Part shown: one piece after another, positions 17,445-27,059 of the stretch
Position numbering within the stretch: the first letter of the stretch is position 1
Layout: every line of letters starts with the position of its first letter
Source of the DNA: an uncultured Prevotellaceae bacterium
GTDB taxonomy: Bacteria; Bacteroidota; Bacteroidia; Bacteroidales; Bacteroidaceae
Length of the DNA stretch: 54,142 bases
Direction of reading: 5' to 3'
NCBI GenBank assembly: GCA_902781315.1
Contig: CACZIT010000023.1
Coordinates: 1 to 54,142, forward strand
The notes under the pieces: generated by a model
The model's database searches: none
Seen by the model: the letters and a program-made list of their open reading frames with translations, nothing else
What the model was told of the DNA's origin: nothing
Program-made: the position numbers and the translations under genes

Positions 17445-19169
17445 ATGATGATGAGAGCATTTTGGCAGGCTCGCCTGCTGGCGCTGGTGCTGGCGGTGGC
17501 AGGGAGTGGCTGCTGTTGGGCTGCGACGCAGCCGCAGCCTACGGAGAAGGAACAGCTGGCGGAAGGGAAGAAGCAGAAGGCAGGGCAGGCGCAGCTGGCG
17601 GCAGGGAAGGAACTGCTGCTGGGCGGCGAGCTGAGCAACTCGGCGGCAACCAGCGAGGAGGACATCGTGGCGGTGATGAGTAGCATGCGCGAGGCTGGGC
17701 TGAAGCTGCTGCTGGTGCCTGTGTCGTGGGACCTGCTGGAACCCGAGGAGGGCCGTTTCGACTTCCGTCTCGTGGACTGCATGCTGAGCCAGGCGCGCAG
17801 CAACGGCCAGCGGCTGGTGTTGCTGTGGTTTGGCGCGTGGAAGAACTCCATGTCGTGCTACGCCCCGATGTGGGTGAAGCGCGACGTGAAGCGGTTCCCC
17901 CGTGCCATGACGCGCAGCGGCAAACCCCTGGAGATTCTGTCGGCCTTCTCGGAGGAGGTGCTGCAGGCCGACTTGCGGGCCTTCACGGCACTGATGCGCC
18001 ACCTGAGGGATGCTGATGCCGGCACCGGCACGGTGGCGATGGTGCAAGTGGAAAATGAGGTGGGCATGCTGGAGGATGCCCGCGACCACTCGCCGCTGGC
18101 CGAGAAGGCGTTCAAGGTGTGGAAGGCTTCGCCCAGTGCCTATAAGGGCAGGGGAGGCGAACTCGCCGAGGACGAGGCGTTCACGGCCTATCACTATGCG
18201 CGCTACATAGAGCGGCTGGCGAGCGAAGGAAAGAAGATTTACGACGTGCCGATGTACGTGAATGCTGCGCTGAACAGCCGTGGCCGCAAGCCAGGCGAAT
18301 ATCCGTCGGGCGGTCCGCTGGCCCATCTGGCCGGCATCTGGAACGCGGCGGCGCCGAGCATCGACATGCTGTCGCCTGACATCTACGACGAGGGGTTCAA
18401 GTCGTGGGCTGCGCAGTACGACTTCGACGGCAACCGGCTGTTCATTCCCGAGAGCCGCTGCTGCATGAACAGCGGTGTGCGGGCGCTCTATGTGGTGGGC
18501 GAGCATGGTGCCGTGGGCTTTTGCCCGTTTGCCGTAGACCGCGGTTCGGAGGCCGAGCTGAAGGAACTGCGCCGTGGCTACGACCTGCTGGAGGAACTGA
18601 TGAAGCTGCAAGAGAAACCGGCAGCACAGGGGCAGGCCATGCGCGGGGTGCTGCTGGATGAAACAGAGAAGACCACGACGCTCGACTTCGGCGACGTGCA
18701 GCTGCGTTGCAGCCACTACCTGACGCTGCCTTGGGACAGCCGCGGCAAGGACGGATCGACATGGCGCGAGGGCGGTGCCGTCATCGTGCGACTGGCGAAG
18801 GAAGAGTTTCTGATTGCCGGCAGTGGCGTGGTGGTGGAGTTTTCCTCCGGCTCTTCCAATGGGAAGGGCTCTGGCTCTATGCTGCTGGGCGAGGACGGTT
18901 TCGCACTGGAAGGAAATAAGGCCCTCCAGGAAGGGCAAGAATCAAGGAGCCGCTCGGTGATGCCGCTTTTGGAGCAACAACGTGGGAAGAAGAAACAATA
19001 CGAGGGACACCAGATTGGGCTGGGCACCGTGGATGAGGTGCGCGCCGGCGACGGTGGGAAAATGGAATATGTGCGAAGGCTGAATGGCGACGAGACCCAT
19101 CAGGGGCGGCACGTGCGTATCAGTATCGACGACTATCAGCTGCTGCACGTGCGCCTCTATGAGTATTGA
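17445..19169 (+). CDS. GH35-like beta-galactosidase (DUF5597-type)
   Basis: This 574-residue protein has a hydrophobic export segment (about 9-26, with a possible lipobox at AGSGC). A Gln/Ala/Lys-rich linker (about 28-56) follows, then a GH35-type barrel starting LLLGGELSNSAAT. VPVSWDLLEPEEGRFDF, VAMVQVENEVG (Glu205 as likely acid/base) and NRLFIPESRC (Glu336 as likely nucleophile) fit the family. The C-terminal part (from about 440) is beta-rich, as in proteins with a DUF5597 domain. It should cleave terminal beta-galactosides from a plant glycan. It follows the GH115 gene on the same strand after 150 bp, so shared expression is possible. Its stop lies 6 bp from the convergent sufD stop, with no terminator visible between them. 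Confidence 0.85.
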   Translation: MMMRAFWQARLLALVLAVAGSGCCWAATQPQPTEKEQLAEGKKQKAGQAQLAAGKELLLGGELSNSAATSEEDIVAVMSSMREAGLKLLLVPVSWDLLEPEEGRFDFRLVDCMLSQARSNGQRLVLLWFGAWKNSMSCYAPMWVKRDVKRFPRAMTRSGKPLEILSAFSEEVLQADLRAFTALMRHLRDADAGTGTVAMVQVENEVGMLEDARDHSPLAEKAFKVWKASPSAYKGRGGELAEDEAFTAYHYARYIERLASEGKKIYDVPMYVNAALNSRGRKPGEYPSGGPLAHLAGIWNAAAPSIDMLSPDIYDEGFKSWAAQYDFDGNRLFIPESRCCMNSGVRALYVVGEHGAVGFCPFAVDRGSEAELKELRRGYDLLEELMKLQEKPAAQGQAMRGVLLDETEKTTTLDFGDVQLRCSHYLTLPWDSRGKDGSTWREGGAVIVRLAKEEFLIAGSGVVVEFSSGSSNGKGSGSMLLGEDGFALEGNKALQEGQESRSRSVMPLLEQQRGKKKQYEGHQIGLGTVDEVRAGDGGKMEYVRRLNGDETHQGRHVRISIDDYQLLHVRLYEY

Positions 19170-19175
19170 CGATGG

Positions 19176-20837
19176 CTAACGGCAAAGTTTGCAGCCCTCG
19201 CATTTGGAGAGCTCGCCGCGGAAACGCTTGTCAACGAGGTAGCGCAGGCGGTCGCGCAGGGGCTCGAGGGCGATGTTGTCGATGACTTCCGTCACGAAGG
19301 CTTGCTGCAGCAGCAGGCGTGCCTCGCGCTCGGTGATGCCGCGCTGCCGCATGTAGAACAAGGCCGCATCGTTGAGCTGACCCACCGTGGAGCCGTGCGA
19401 GCACTTCACGTCGTCGGCGTAGATTTCGAGCATGGGCTGCGTGTACATGCGAGCTTCGCGCGAGGCGCAGAGGTTCTGGTTGCGCATCTCTGAGGCGGTC
19501 TGCTGTGCACCGTGTTCCACCAGCACGCGTCCGGCGAAGGCTCCGGTGGCATCGTCGTCGAGCACATACTTATAGAGTTCGTGACTCGTGCAGTGGGGCA
19601 CGTGGTGCACCACCAGCGTGTTGTTGTCAACGTGCTGCTGCTTGTCAGCAATCACGCAGCCGCCCAGCCAGCATTCGGCCCCCTCGCCGCGGAAGTGCAG
19701 GTCGAGACGGTTGCGCGTGGTGCCGTTGTGCAAGGTGATGACATTGTGTGTGACGTGGCTGTTGGCTTGCTGCTCCACATAGACATTGCTCACACGGACG
19801 TTCTTCGCATGCGTCTCTTCCAGGCAATAGAGATTGACGGTAGCTCCAGGCATGGCGAAGACCTCGGTGACCTGCGTAGTAAGGAACGCCTTGTCGTCGG
19901 CAGCATGGTCGCAGAAGAGCAGTTTTGCTTCACTTCCTTCCTCAGCCACGATGAGCACGCGCCGGTTGACCATGAAGGCCCCCTCCAAACCTCCCCCCGT
20001 AGGGGAGGCTTTCTTTCCTCCCCATCCCTCCAAACCTCCCCCCGTAGGGGAGGCTTTCTTTCCTCCCCATCCCTCCGAATCTCCCCCCGTAGGGGAGACT
20101 TCTCCTGGGGCGGTCTCTCCCCCTCGGGAGAGGCGGTAGGGCGCCTTCAGGATATTAATGACCTGAATGGTCTTCTCTACCTTCACGCCTCGGGGCACAT
20201 AGACGAGTAGACCGTCTTGGGCAAGCATCGTGTTCAATGCCGTGACAGCATCGTCGGCAGTATTGGCCAACTGACCATAGAACTGCTTCACCATTTCGGC
20301 ATGCTCGCGCAGCGAACCGACAACGACTCCCTCAGGCAGAGCGTGCGTCCCAAAAGCCATTGTCTTCAACTTCTTGAACTCCTTTGACTCCTTGAACTCC
20401 TTTGACTCCTTGAACTCCTTTGACTCCTTGAACTCCTTTGACTCCTTGAACTCCTTAGCTTCATAGAACTGGTCGTTGACGACGAAGTAGAGCAGCGTCG
20501 AGAGGTTGGGCACGTCGCACTTGAAGGCGTCGTAGGGGTTCACGGGAATCTCCAACCGCCTAAGGTTCAGTCCATAGTCAGGCGCAAACAACTCGGCGAT
20601 GTTCGTATATTTATAGCGCTCCACCTTGCGCGAGGGGAATCCCTGCCGCTGGAAATCCTCGAAAGCACGGTCGCGCACGGCGTTCATCACGTCAGCCGAA
20701 TGCTGGCAGATGAGGTCGCGCGCCTGGCGGTAGAGGTCGATGTACTGAGCACCCACCCCCTGCAGACTCTCCCCCTGCCTCTCCCTATGAGGGAGGGGAG
20801 TAGATACACTATTATGCTTAATTTCTTTATTCTCCAT
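19176..20837 (-). CDS. sufD: Fe-S cluster assembly protein SufD with three repeat insertions
   Basis: The SufD core is clear: VYVPRGVKVEKTIQVINIL, the right-handed helix region (LDLHFRGEGAECWLGG, NTLVVHHVPHCTSHELYKYVLDD), and the C-terminal QTASEMRNQNLCASREARMY, IYADDVKCSHGSTVGQL, and MRQRGITEREARLLLQQAF. SufD forms the scaffold complex with SufB and SufC. At 553 residues it is about 100 longer than usual. The extra length sits in three places: near residues 13-28 (TPLPHRERQGESLQG), a KEFKES repeat of four and a half 18-bp units (20373-20454), and a 15-residue unit SPTGGGLEGWGGKKA repeated two to three times (19978-20130). All preserve the frame. The start is 18 bp after the sufC stop. No sufS follows; the next gene is convergent. 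Confidence 0.95.
   Translation of the reverse strand: MENKEIKHNSVSTPLPHRERQGESLQGVGAQYIDLYRQARDLICQHSADVMNAVRDRAFEDFQRQGFPSRKVERYKYTNIAELFAPDYGLNLRRLEIPVNPYDAFKCDVPNLSTLLYFVVNDQFYEAKEFKESKEFKESKEFKESKEFKESKEFKKLKTMAFGTHALPEGVVVGSLREHAEMVKQFYGQLANTADDAVTALNTMLAQDGLLVYVPRGVKVEKTIQVINILKAPYRLSRGGETAPGEVSPTGGDSEGWGGKKASPTGGGLEGWGGKKASPTGGGLEGAFMVNRRVLIVAEEGSEAKLLFCDHAADDKAFLTTQVTEVFAMPGATVNLYCLEETHAKNVRVSNVYVEQQANSHVTHNVITLHNGTTRNRLDLHFRGEGAECWLGGCVIADKQQHVDNNTLVVHHVPHCTSHELYKYVLDDDATGAFAGRVLVEHGAQQTASEMRNQNLCASREARMYTQPMLEIYADDVKCSHGSTVGQLNDAALFYMRQRGITEREARLLLQQAFVTEVIDNIALEPLRDRLRYLVDKRFRGELSKCEGCKLCR
19978..20130 (-). repeat. 45-bp direct repeats of the GC-rich element inside sufD
   Basis: Units at 19981-20025 and 20026-20070 are identical, and a diverged third starts at 20071. 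Each carries a CCTCCCC-TAC-GGGGGGAGG hairpin when read in the gene direction. The 45-bp length equals 15 codons, so copy number can change without a frameshift. A related CTCTCCC/GGGAGAG hairpin adjoins at about 20117-20133. Confidence 0.88.
20373..20454 (-). repeat. 18-bp tandem repeat in sufD (KEFKES codons)
   Basis: Four perfect copies of an 18-bp unit (plus-strand cttgaactcctttgactc) at 20373, 20391, 20409 and 20427, plus a 10-bp partial. It encodes repeated EFKESK inside SufD, at a place where other SufD proteins have a short loop. It is a candidate variable-number tandem repeat. Confidence 0.92.
20751..20807 (-). repeat. GC-rich element at the 5' end of sufD
   Basis: One half-element with a CTCCCTC-loop-GAGGGAG hairpin and a C-run. 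Its outer 15 bp (GGAGGGGAGTAGATA) are identical to the inner edge of the capA element arm at 6208-6222. It is read in frame near the SufD N terminus. Confidence 0.8.
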
Positions 20838-20855
20838 CTCGTAGGTTTCAATAGA

Positions 20856-21641
20856 TCAAATACCATCTGTACTCCCTTCCCCTTTGGGGAGGGCCGGGGT
20901 GGGGCTTTTTATCCAGTCATAGCCTCGCTCCTGAATCTCCTTGGCGAGCTCGGGACCGGCGGTCCTCACGATGCGGCCCTGGTAGAGCACGTGCACCACG
21001 TCGGGGCGAATCATCTCCAAGAGGCGGTCGTAGTGGGTGATGACGATGCACGACGACTCGGGCGTGCGCAGCTTGTTCACGCCCTCGGCAACGATGCGCA
21101 TGGCGTCGACGTCGAGGCCGGAGTCGGTCTCGTCGAGAATGGACAGCGTGGGCTCGAGCATCGCCATCTGGAAAATCTCGTTGCGTTTCTTCTCGCCACC
21201 GCTGAATCCTTCGTTCACCGAACGGCGCGTGAACTTCGCGTCGAGATCTACAATCTTGCGCTTCTCGTTCATGAGCTTGATGAACTCGGCGGCCTTCAGC
21301 TCGGGCAGTCCCTTTGCCTTGCGCTTCTCGTTGACGGCGGCCTTCAGGAAGTTCGTCATCGACACACCGGGAATCTCCACCGGATATTGGAACGACAGGA
21401 ACAGTCCCTCGTGGGCGCGCTCCTCGGGCTTCATCTCCAGGAGGTTCTTGCCGTTGTACCACGCTTCGCCCTCCGTGACCTCGTAGAGCGGATTGCCCAC
21501 GAGCACCGCCGAGAGCGTCGACTTACCCGAGCCGTTCGGGCCCATGATGGCATGCGTCTCGCCATCGCGGATGACGAGGTCAATGCCCTTCAGTATTTCT
21601 TTGCCAGCAATCGTGGCGTGCAGGTTCTTTACTTCTAACAT
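20856..21641 (-). CDS. sufC: Fe-S cluster assembly ATPase SufC
   Basis: This 261-residue ABC ATPase has Walker A GPNGSGKST, the Q-loop region FLSFQYPVEIPGVS, the signature FSGGEKKR, Walker B LSILDETDSGLD and the switch His in VITHYDRLL, all typical of SufC. It energises the SufBCD scaffold in Fe-S cluster formation. The C terminus departs from the family: after GYDWIK it reads SPTPALPKGEGSTDGI, which is translated from a GC-rich hairpin element (20871-20911) that also precedes the stop. Thus the native C-terminal end was replaced or extended by a repeat. It lies 92 bp downstream of the C10 protease gene and 18 bp upstream of sufD. Confidence 0.97.
   Translation of the reverse strand: MLEVKNLHATIAGKEILKGIDLVIRDGETHAIMGPNGSGKSTLSAVLVGNPLYEVTEGEAWYNGKNLLEMKPEERAHEGLFLSFQYPVEIPGVSMTNFLKAAVNEKRKAKGLPELKAAEFIKLMNEKRKIVDLDAKFTRRSVNEGFSGGEKKRNEIFQMAMLEPTLSILDETDSGLDVDAMRIVAEGVNKLRTPESSCIVITHYDRLLEMIRPDVVHVLYQGRIVRTAGPELAKEIQERGYDWIKSPTPALPKGEGSTDGI
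20871..20911 (-). repeat. GC-rich element at the 3' end of sufC
   Basis: CTTCCCC-TTT-GGGGAGG hairpin followed by GCCGGGGTGGGG. Four G-runs lie close together on the plus strand (GGGG, GGG, GGGG, GGGG). It encodes the last residues of SufC and matches the two copies at 24918-25036. Confidence 0.8.
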
Positions 21642-21733
21642 TATTTTTTTTGTTTGCGGTTCGCTTTATTTGAGTTTACGGTTTCTTTCTTCATTTCATT
21701 CCGAAAGCGAGCAAGCTCGAGTCCAGATGATTA

Positions 21734-24700
21734 CTATTTGCGGTTGAATTTAATATTATACTTTTCGCTTTTCGTTTCCTCCCCAAAGGAGAGGGATTTC
21801 CTGACCGTGCCATCGGAACGTCTGACGATAACAGGTCCACGATAATGGCTGTTTACACGCCGGCCGTCGAGGGCAAAGATGGTCTCAGGCTTTGGAACGC
21901 CAGTCGTGTGGACATCAGCAATGCCCGCGATGGTACGACCGCCCATAGTGATGGGCAACTCCTCGTCCATGCGGTCGCCGAGGGGCCGGAAATAGGCTCG
22001 GAAGGGCTCTACGTCGTCGTCGCTGCACACGAAGGCACTGCCATCGCTCTTCACGGTGTAATGGCTGGCCGAGGCCATTGACCGGTCGATGTCGAGGTAG
22101 AGGACGTTGTCGAGCGTACCGCCAAAGGCGTAGTTCACGGCTGTCTCATAGCTTTCAGGGAACCGCAGGAACGCAACGTCGGTGGCCGTCAGTGCCAAGG
22201 TCTGGCCATTTGCCCACACCAGATAGGGCTGATAGGCCGCGATGGCGGGTGCATCATCGAAATGCAGCATGCAGCCCACCTCCTCGGTCCATTGCTTCAG
22301 CAGCATCTCGTCGGCATTGGGTAGCTGGGCATCGAAGGGCACCGACAGCGTGGTCCATGTCCGGTCGGGCAGCACCCGCGAGTAGGTAACCGTTGCAGCC
22401 TGAAAGTTGATGGGAGCGGCAAACGGATAGCCGTCAGTCAGGCTGATGAGCGCTGCCGTCGAGCCTCTCACCACATTCCTGTTGCCGATGCCCTCAGGCA
22501 CCTCGGCATTGGCATCGAGCAGGTACAGGCAGTTGGGATTGTCGCTGGGTGTGACCTTCGACAGCCTTTTGCCGGCATATCGCATGTCGGCAGCCAAGGC
22601 ATCAGCAGGCACCGTGATGGCGGTCGTATCGGTAGTGGCCGTGATCGAACCATCAGCATGATAGAACAAAGCACCGCGCGAGAGTTCGTAACCGGCTGTC
22701 CGCACCTGAGTCTTCAGGTCGGTCTCTACCCATGCCACGTACTTACAGCCCAGGCGGCTCTCCAGGTCATTCCGAAGCGTGAACTCCACGTTGACCGTTC
22801 GCGTCTCGCCAGGTTGCAGCCGGACGAACCTCGCTGCCGAGCCATAGTCGCCGCTTTCGCGACTGTACGCACCTATATAGAACTCACGTTCGAAAGCCTT
22901 GTCCATGCGGTTGGTCACGACGGCTTGCAGCTTCAGCACTCCGCCAATGAGTTTGTCGCCATCGACGTTCAGCAACCGAATGTTCATCTCGAGCGTCTGC
23001 TCGGCCTTAGTCGGAATGACGGTGCCAATGGGCTGCATACCTTCTGCATCGAGGCAGACCTTGTAGACGGTTCCCTCTTCAAGACGCCCGCCAAAATGCA
23101 CTGGCACTCGCTGTCTTTCTCCGGCAGGAATGCAAAGATTCATTTCATACAAGGCAACGAGGTCGCTATCCTCCTCGCACATCAGCCACAACGGACCGTA
23201 GTACGTGGGACCGTTGTTGGTCACGTCTATCATGTAGTCCCAGCCTGTCCAGGCCCCATTCGTCTCGATGCTGTTGACGTGCAGGTCTTCACCGGCCATA
23301 TGGTTGTGCAGCCGCAGCGAGTCGCCGGCGATGTCGGCCATGATGAAGTGGTGGTCGCCGCCCAGGTCTCTTGTCCAGTGGTCGTCGTCGGCATTGCGAC
23401 TCACGGGCCGCAATTCGTAGTGCCCTTCGCTGATGCCGGCACCAAAGTCGATGCCATACATCCTGCTGCTCCCGTCGCCGGGCTTCAGGCTGAATCCGTA
23501 GTTATATGTTCCCAGCACGCGCAGCAACTGTCCGTCGGCATAGAGGCCGATGGCACACTGCGTGGCATGGTCGGTGGTATGGGCACTCATGCGTTCGTCG
23601 GCGATGAGGATTCCGCTGAAATCGTCGTCGGTCGCCGACCGATAGTACACTTGTTTGCCCCTTGCCGTCAGCGAGGATGCGATGATGCCTCCGCTTTCAG
23701 CATCCATGCCGCCTTTGTCAGGCTGGATGCCTATCACGGCATTGTGGCTGTAGCCAAAATTGTAAAAGAACAAGGGCGACATCGATGACAGCAGGAAATA
23801 GCCATCGTAGAGGCCGTCCCACCCCCAGTTGAAATGGAAGTAGCCGTCGTGACTATAGCCATCGCAAACGAAAGCATGTCCTCCTTCCCAGGTGTCAGCA
23901 CCTGTATAGAAAACCGGGCGACCCTGACTAAGTTCGTTGTAGATGAGGTCCTCCCACTCCTTCTTCGAGTACTGAGCCTGCTGCACGAACCGCATGCCTG
24001 CATCGTAGTCGAAATAGGTTGCCAGCGCATAGGCAACGGCCTCGGCATAGGCGCCCGAGCCGTCCTTGCCGTAGTTCATCCTGACAGCCTGTCCGGCATA
24101 GCGCATCAGTGTTGCCACGGCATCGCCGCTCTGAGTGCTGTAGCTGCCAGCATAGCTGCCCAGCATGGAAGTCCAGTCGAAGACAACAGGCTCCAGTGGT
24201 GCACTGGCCATGTAGTACTTGGGGATGGCCGTGGTGGCCTGCTGCGGCCACTGGTAATAGTACATGATCTGTGCCATGGCCGTTGCCACGCACCCCGTGG
24301 GACATCCTTCCTTCGGCACCTTATTGTTATAGGGAGCTTCCTGCCCCCAAGAGGTGGCTATCATGGGTTTGATAAGGCGGCGAACCTTTTCCGGTTCTGT
24401 TGCTGTTTCGGCGATGAGCGTGGGCTGTCCGTGCTCGTTCAGCCATTTCAACTCCTTATCATAGGTCAGCAGCCAACTGCGCATGTTCTGTGGCATGGTT
24501 GCATCAGCAGGAAGGGCACATTCCGAATAGCCCAACACGGCAGGCAGGCGGTCGTCGGCAGCAGCCACCACGAAACCCTCTCCACTGGTAAGACCAAACA
24601 CATAGCAGGCCTCACTTCTCGCCAGATAGCGAAAGGGGGTCGAAGTAATTTTCATCATGTTTCTCCTCTGCGCATTGCCCTCATGGGAAACCGAGAGGAA

Positions 24701-24799
24701 TGCCCTTGCGCGCTGCTCAGCCTGCTCCCGGTCGAGTGGAGCAGCATGGCCAAGCACCGATGCCAGAAGCATGCATAAAATGAAAATGAGTCTATTCAT
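21734..24799 (-). CDS. Secreted C10-family (streptopain-like) cysteine protease
   Basis: This 1021-residue protein has a signal peptide (about 1-19), then a Spi-type propeptide region (LDREQAEQRARAFLSV, about 22-130). The C10 catalytic domain (about 145-355) has Cys170 in CPTGCVATAMAQIMYYY, His308 in WEGGHAFVCDGY, and the Trp-rich HFNWGWDGLYDGYF. Family relatives include streptopain and Prevotella interpain. The long C-terminal part is beta-rich and unassigned. The last about 50 residues (IFALDGRRVNSHYRGPVIVR) resemble a C-terminal tail also seen in the LRR protein at 28387-29598, perhaps a secretion or anchoring signal. The gene sits between sufB and sufC on the same strand, an unexpected place for a secreted protease. 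Confidence 0.93.
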   Translation of the reverse strand: MNRLIFILCMLLASVLGHAAPLDREQAEQRARAFLSVSHEGNAQRRNMMKITSTPFRYLARSEACYVFGLTSGEGFVVAAADDRLPAVLGYSECALPADATMPQNMRSWLLTYDKELKWLNEHGQPTLIAETATEPEKVRRLIKPMIATSWGQEAPYNNKVPKEGCPTGCVATAMAQIMYYYQWPQQATTAIPKYYMASAPLEPVVFDWTSMLGSYAGSYSTQSGDAVATLMRYAGQAVRMNYGKDGSGAYAEAVAYALATYFDYDAGMRFVQQAQYSKKEWEDLIYNELSQGRPVFYTGADTWEGGHAFVCDGYSHDGYFHFNWGWDGLYDGYFLLSSMSPLFFYNFGYSHNAVIGIQPDKGGMDAESGGIIASSLTARGKQVYYRSATDDDFSGILIADERMSAHTTDHATQCAIGLYADGQLLRVLGTYNYGFSLKPGDGSSRMYGIDFGAGISEGHYELRPVSRNADDDHWTRDLGGDHHFIMADIAGDSLRLHNHMAGEDLHVNSIETNGAWTGWDYMIDVTNNGPTYYGPLWLMCEEDSDLVALYEMNLCIPAGERQRVPVHFGGRLEEGTVYKVCLDAEGMQPIGTVIPTKAEQTLEMNIRLLNVDGDKLIGGVLKLQAVVTNRMDKAFEREFYIGAYSRESGDYGSAARFVRLQPGETRTVNVEFTLRNDLESRLGCKYVAWVETDLKTQVRTAGYELSRGALFYHADGSITATTDTTAITVPADALAADMRYAGKRLSKVTPSDNPNCLYLLDANAEVPEGIGNRNVVRGSTAALISLTDGYPFAAPINFQAATVTYSRVLPDRTWTTLSVPFDAQLPNADEMLLKQWTEEVGCMLHFDDAPAIAAYQPYLVWANGQTLALTATDVAFLRFPESYETAVNYAFGGTLDNVLYLDIDRSMASASHYTVKSDGSAFVCSDDDVEPFRAYFRPLGDRMDEELPITMGGRTIAGIADVHTTGVPKPETIFALDGRRVNSHYRGPVIVRRSDGTVRKSLSFGEETKSEKYNIKFNRK

Positions 24800-25036
24800 A
24801 ATAATTTGCGACCACAGATGTCACGGATTTTTTTTCAATGTCACGGATGTTGCGACCACGGATGACACGGATTTTTTTTCAATGTCACGGATGTCTTTTT
24901 CCCACAGATATTTCTGTCTCTCTGTTCCCCCTCCCCCTTTGGGGAGGGCCGGGGTGGGGCTTCGGGGTGGGGCTCCGGGGTGGGGCTTCCTCTCTGTTCC
25001 CCCTCCCCCTTTGGGGAGGGCCGGGGTGGGGCTTCC
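24800..25036. repeat. Repeat-filled gap between sufB and the C10 protease gene
   Basis: Two repeat kinds fill the gap. At about 24810-24895 short direct repeats of the type GACCACGGATG, CACGGATTTTTTTT and CAATGTCACGGATGT occur twice. At 24918-24963 and 24991-25036 two near-identical copies of a GC-rich hairpin element (CCCTCCCC-CTTT-GGGGAGGG, then CCGGGGTGGGG) stand in tandem, joined by GGGGTGGGGC repeats. No gene is seen. Confidence 0.8.
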
Positions 25037-26536
<1,500 letters not shown>

Positions 26537-26574
26537 GATGATTGCTTTCGCACAAATATGGTGCAAAGGTGGTG

Positions 26575-26605
26575 CAAAGGTACGAATAATCGAGCGCAGA
26601 ACAAA
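26575..26605 (-). promoter_or_regulatory. Proximal sufB promoter (TTTG, 19 bp, TACCTTTG)
   Basis: On the minus strand TTTG (26605-26602) and TACCTTTG (26582-26575) are spaced 19 bp, an excellent match. The leader to the ATG at 26536 would be about 33 nt. Confidence 0.8.
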
Positions 26606-26660
26606 AGAAACTCGTTTCTTTTTTTTGCCGAGATGTAGTACCTTCGCGATTTTTTAATCG

Positions 26661-26692
26661 CAAAGGTACGAATAATCGCGCGAAAAACCAAA
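26661..26692 (-). promoter_or_regulatory. Distal sufB promoter, duplicated copy (TTTG, 20 bp, TACCTTTG)
   Basis: On the minus strand TTTG (26692-26689) and TACCTTTG (26668-26661) are spaced 20 bp. The block CGATTATTCGTACCTTTGC is shared with the proximal promoter 86 bp away, which indicates a local duplication. Confidence 0.65.
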
Positions 26693-26815
26693 TGAATTTG
26701 AGTTTTTCCGGCCCCTACGATATGTGCCACTTGCTATGCCATTACCTTTTTAATATTGGTGGCATCAATGGAGTTTAAAGACGATTCCCCTGCCTTTATA
26801 AGCCTGGAGGCATCG

Positions 26816-26949
26816 TTTCATCAAGGCAAAGCTATGATTTCATGAAGTAATATATATTATATTATCAAGTAATATATGATATATTGCCGAGTAATATATG
26901 ATATATTGGTGAGTAATATATGATATATTACTTTATGAAACCATAGCTC
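26816..26949. repeat. 22-bp-unit AT-rich palindrome array
   Basis: Units at 26845-26866, 26867-26888, 26889-26910 and 26911-26932 are each 22 bp with core AATATATGATATATT (the first diverged). The array lies inside a larger inverted repeat: AGCTATG(A/G)TTTCAT at about 26830 and its complement ending at 26947. A TTTCAT motif at 26816 and 26838 extends the 22-bp period. No gene is near enough to explain it. Confidence 0.88.
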
Positions 26950-27059
26950 TTCTTACATCATAGCATGCTTTTGCAAGCTCTGATGGTGGCATCTGCTAAC
27001 TCTGAACCGTAGTTATGGGGTTGGCAGGTTGCAACAGTTTTTTGATGATTGTTTTTGGA

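Noticed and set aside
26845-26932. Possible replication origin iterons
   Set aside because: The AT-rich 22-bp repeats look iteron-like, but no replication initiator gene, DnaA-box cluster or plasmid gene is nearby.
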